The position numbers and the translations under genes were made by a program. Of a DNA stretch of 64,000 bases, positions 62,080-64,000 are shown one piece after another. The notes below the pieces were generated by a model. That model searched no databases. It was not told the DNA's origin and saw only the letters and a program-made list of their open reading frames with translations. Where the stretch lies: assembly GCA_017999985.1 (NCBI GenBank), contig JAGNKU010000011.1:97448-161447 (forward strand), in the 5' to 3' direction. Each line of letters opens with the position of its first letter. The first letter of the stretch is position 1. Source of the stretch: Phycisphaerae bacterium. GTDB lineage: Bacteria; Planctomycetota; Phycisphaerae; UBA1845; Fen-1342.

Positions 62080-64000
62080 ATGAAGAAGCTCGGACTACTG
62101 TGTACCTTGCTTCTGGGCGCAACGGTTGCGCTGGCCCAGGAACAGGCGGCGCTGCGCGACGTGGGCTTCGCGCAGGTCAGCGCCGGTGTGACCGCCCAGG
62201 ATGCTCAACCCCAGTTCAACGTCACCGACGAAAACGATTCCGGCCGCGTCATGGCCTGGATCGACCGCAGCAACGCACGCGGCTCACGCTCCGGTGAATC
62301 ATGCCCTGAAGGGTCTTACTACGGTCAGGATGCCGACCCGAGCTGCAACGGGTTTTGGTATACCGACCTCAACTTCTGCAGCGGCTCCCTCTGCGGACGC
62401 GTGCGTTACGACTCGTTCCCTCCGCCAGGCGTGAGCCCCGTGACCACCCCGATCGGCATCATCACCTGGCGCGGCTGCTTCATCGACAATGCGTCGAGCG
62501 GCTGCGACAAGCCGAACGCGACTTTCCGGATCCAGTTCTTCCCGACGGCCACCGGCGGCGGCCCCAATATCGGCGCCGCCTACCCCGCTGAGATCGTCCT
62601 GCCGGCTCGCGTCGACACCGGTGAAACCGCCAACTTCGGCAGCGGCAACCCGGCCACGATCTGGCAGTTCACGGCCGTCCTCGAAAACGTGATCCCCCTC
62701 CAGACCGGCTGGTTCTCCCTCACGTGCGTCACTCCCGGCGGCCTCTGCTACCACCTGATCGAGGATTCCGGCGAGGGCGACAGCCTGGTCTACGAAGACT
62801 GGGAGTCGGATGGCGTCAACCCGGTCGCGCGCTCCGGCGACTGCGACCTGAACTACTGCTTCGCCGAGAAGGTCGTCGGCGCTTGCTGTGACGATCGCAC
62901 CGCGGAGTGCCTCAATAACAGCAGCGTACAGTACTGCGAAGCGCTGGGCGGCCGCTTTATCCAGAATGGTAACTGCTCCCAGTTCAGCCCGCCCTGCGGC
63001 GAAGGCACCGGCGCCTGCTGCTACGATGACGGCAACTGCAATATCACCACCTTTGGAGCATGCGAAGAAACCACTCCGCCGATCTGCTACGGCGACCTCA
63101 ACTGCGACGGGCAGGTCAGCTTCGCGGACATCAACCCGTTCGTGCTGTATCTATCGAACAACCCCGTCTGGGTCGTGACGTACCCCGGCTGCGGTCCGCA
63201 GAACGGCGACATCAACGGGGACAACACCTTCCCGTCCTTCGGCGACATCAACGCCTTCGTCACGCTGTTGAGCACAAACTCACTACCGATCATCTGCGAC
63301 ACGCTCCGCGCTCAGGGCCCCTACTGGGCCGGCCCCGGCACCACCTGCGATCCGTGGCCGACCGGCGCGTGCTGCACCGTGGTCGTCCCGCCCGGTGCGG
63401 TGCTGGAGAACGAGCCCGACGATTGCGCGCCCGACGTCTTCAACGGCGGCTGCAATCTCGATACGCCGCTCTTCTCGCCGATCACCATCGGCACGACCGT
63501 CTACGGCGAGGCCGCGACGTTCGACGGCACGCGTGACATGGACTGGTACCGCTTCACGATCGGCGGCGCCTCGCCGGTGACCATCAGCGTGGCCGTCGAG
63601 GCCGAGTTCGACCCGGTCATCTTCCTGCTCCGCGCAGGTCCGGGCGGCGTGAATGACTGCGACGGCTCGCGTGACGTGGCCGCCCCGGTCGCCGGCACCA
63701 AGTGTGTGCTCACCACGCTGACCAGCCGCTGCGTGCCTCCGGGCACGTACTACGCGGTGGTCGCGCCGGCGACGTTCTCCGGCATCCGCTGCGCGGAGGA
63801 CTACAAGGTCACCGTGACGACCGCGGGTTGCGAGCCCTGCACGCTGGCGGCTTGCCCGGCGGGCTCCTATGTGGAGAACTCCACGTGCGACCAGGATCCG
63901 GATCCGAACGGCGGCTGCAACTCGACGCCGTACGCCTTCGAAACCCTGCCCTACACGCTGGGCACGCCCTTCACCGTCTGCGGCACCATCTGGGCCAACG
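62080..64000 (+). CDS. Cys-rich secreted protein with an internal dockerin, cut off by the window edge
   Basis: The open frame starts at the ATG at 62080, preceded by GAAGGAGGA, and runs off the right edge (640+ residues, no stop). A signal peptide ends LGATVALAQ. Residues about 20-330 are a Cys-rich beta-type domain. A type I dockerin lies at about 340-405 (GDLNCDGQVSFADINPF and GDINGDNTFPSFGDINAF). A further Cys-rich stretch and a pre-peptidase-like (PPC) segment (about 470-580, YRFTIGGASPVTISVAV) follow. A dockerin in the middle instead of at the end is unusual. The PPC-like domain suggests a secreted enzyme or surface protein. The full architecture cannot be seen. Confidence 0.75.
   Translation, partial: MKKLGLLCTLLLGATVALAQEQAALRDVGFAQVSAGVTAQDAQPQFNVTDENDSGRVMAWIDRSNARGSRSGESCPEGSYYGQDADPSCNGFWYTDLNFCSGSLCGRVRYDSFPPPGVSPVTTPIGIITWRGCFIDNASSGCDKPNATFRIQFFPTATGGGPNIGAAYPAEIVLPARVDTGETANFGSGNPATIWQFTAVLENVIPLQTGWFSLTCVTPGGLCYHLIEDSGEGDSLVYEDWESDGVNPVARSGDCDLNYCFAEKVVGACCDDRTAECLNNSSVQYCEALGGRFIQNGNCSQFSPPCGEGTGACCYDDGNCNITTFGACEETTPPICYGDLNCDGQVSFADINPFVLYLSNNPVWVVTYPGCGPQNGDINGDNTFPSFGDINAFVTLLSTNSLPIICDTLRAQGPYWAGPGTTCDPWPTGACCTVVVPPGAVLENEPDDCAPDVFNGGCNLDTPLFSPITIGTTVYGEAATFDGTRDMDWYRFTIGGASPVTISVAVEAEFDPVIFLLRAGPGGVNDCDGSRDVAAPVAGTKCVLTTLTSRCVPPGTYYAVVAPATFSGIRCAEDYKVTVTTAGCEPCTLAACPAGSYVENSTCDQDPDPNGGCNSTPYAFETLPYTLGTPFTVCGTIWAN

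Noticed and set aside
1..64000. CRISPR arrays, insertion sequences, prophage genes and attachment sites
   Set aside because: No spaced direct repeats, no transposase or integrase motifs, and no repeated sequence other than the elements listed.

Overview
This is a high-GC bacterial chromosome segment that most resembles the Planctomycetota, probably a Phycisphaerae-like lineage. The lineage call is inference. It rests on several genes seen together: an ECF sigma factor next to a Ser/Thr kinase with WD40 repeats; secreted proteins ending in PEP-CTERM tails or dockerin repeats (GD-N-DG patterns); small membrane proteins with a CGYDL...CPECG zinc ribbon; and an H-X9-DG type pseudopilin. No transposase, integrase, phage gene, CRISPR array or rRNA was seen. 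One tRNA is present, tRNA-Leu(CAG). The left-edge gene and the right-edge gene are both cut off by the window.

Layout: 1-6.3 kb holds a truncated secreted protein, a PHP-domain protein, a tandem WaaP-type kinase and a membrane-anchored protein of unknown role. 6.3-16 kb is a heavy-metal (Cu/Ag-type) RND efflux locus. An outer-membrane channel and a TlpA-like thioredoxin lipoprotein overlap on the minus strand, and a CusB-like adaptor and an oversized CusA-like pump diverge on the plus strand. 16-24 kb has an M24 peptidase, an EEP-family lipoprotein, a PD40/TPR lipoprotein with a CXXCH motif, a pseudopilin pair, a zinc-ribbon membrane protein and a lipoprotein alpha/beta hydrolase. 24-33 kb carries a duplicated-architecture dockerin protein, divergent from a sigma-factor/kinase operon, then a BNR-propeller dockerin protein. 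33-43.7 kb has a membrane protein, a SUMF1-family protein, a BlaI/M56 regulatory pair with its own operator, a large amidase with a dockerin, and two PEP-CTERM proteins. 44-47 kb is a Na+/solute symporter plus URO-D methyltransferase-like operon. 47-58 kb holds a HerA-like ATPase, a thrombospondin-type-3 protein, a paralogue of the earlier hydrolase, a GH36 alpha-galactosidase, a third PEP-CTERM protein and small lipoproteins. 58-64 kb contains a zinc-ribbon gene broken by an in-frame stop, the tRNA with its terminator, an adenylate-kinase-like fusion protein, a PilT-family ATPase and the start of a large Cys-rich secreted protein with an internal dockerin.

Functionally the window is dominated by cell-envelope and secreted proteins: metal efflux, envelope modification, extracellular dockerin or PEP-CTERM proteins, and glycan turnover. 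Three local regulators are visible: the sigma/kinase pair, BlaI/M56, and the divergent cus promoter region. Two kinds of short interspersed DNA signal recur between genes: a family of three related GC-rich terminator hairpins, and two copies of a roughly 55-bp double-hairpin element, each about 40 bp after a stop codon.

Most long ORFs antisense to these genes are GC-composition shadows and were left out. All functional assignments come from reading motifs by eye; no database search was run.
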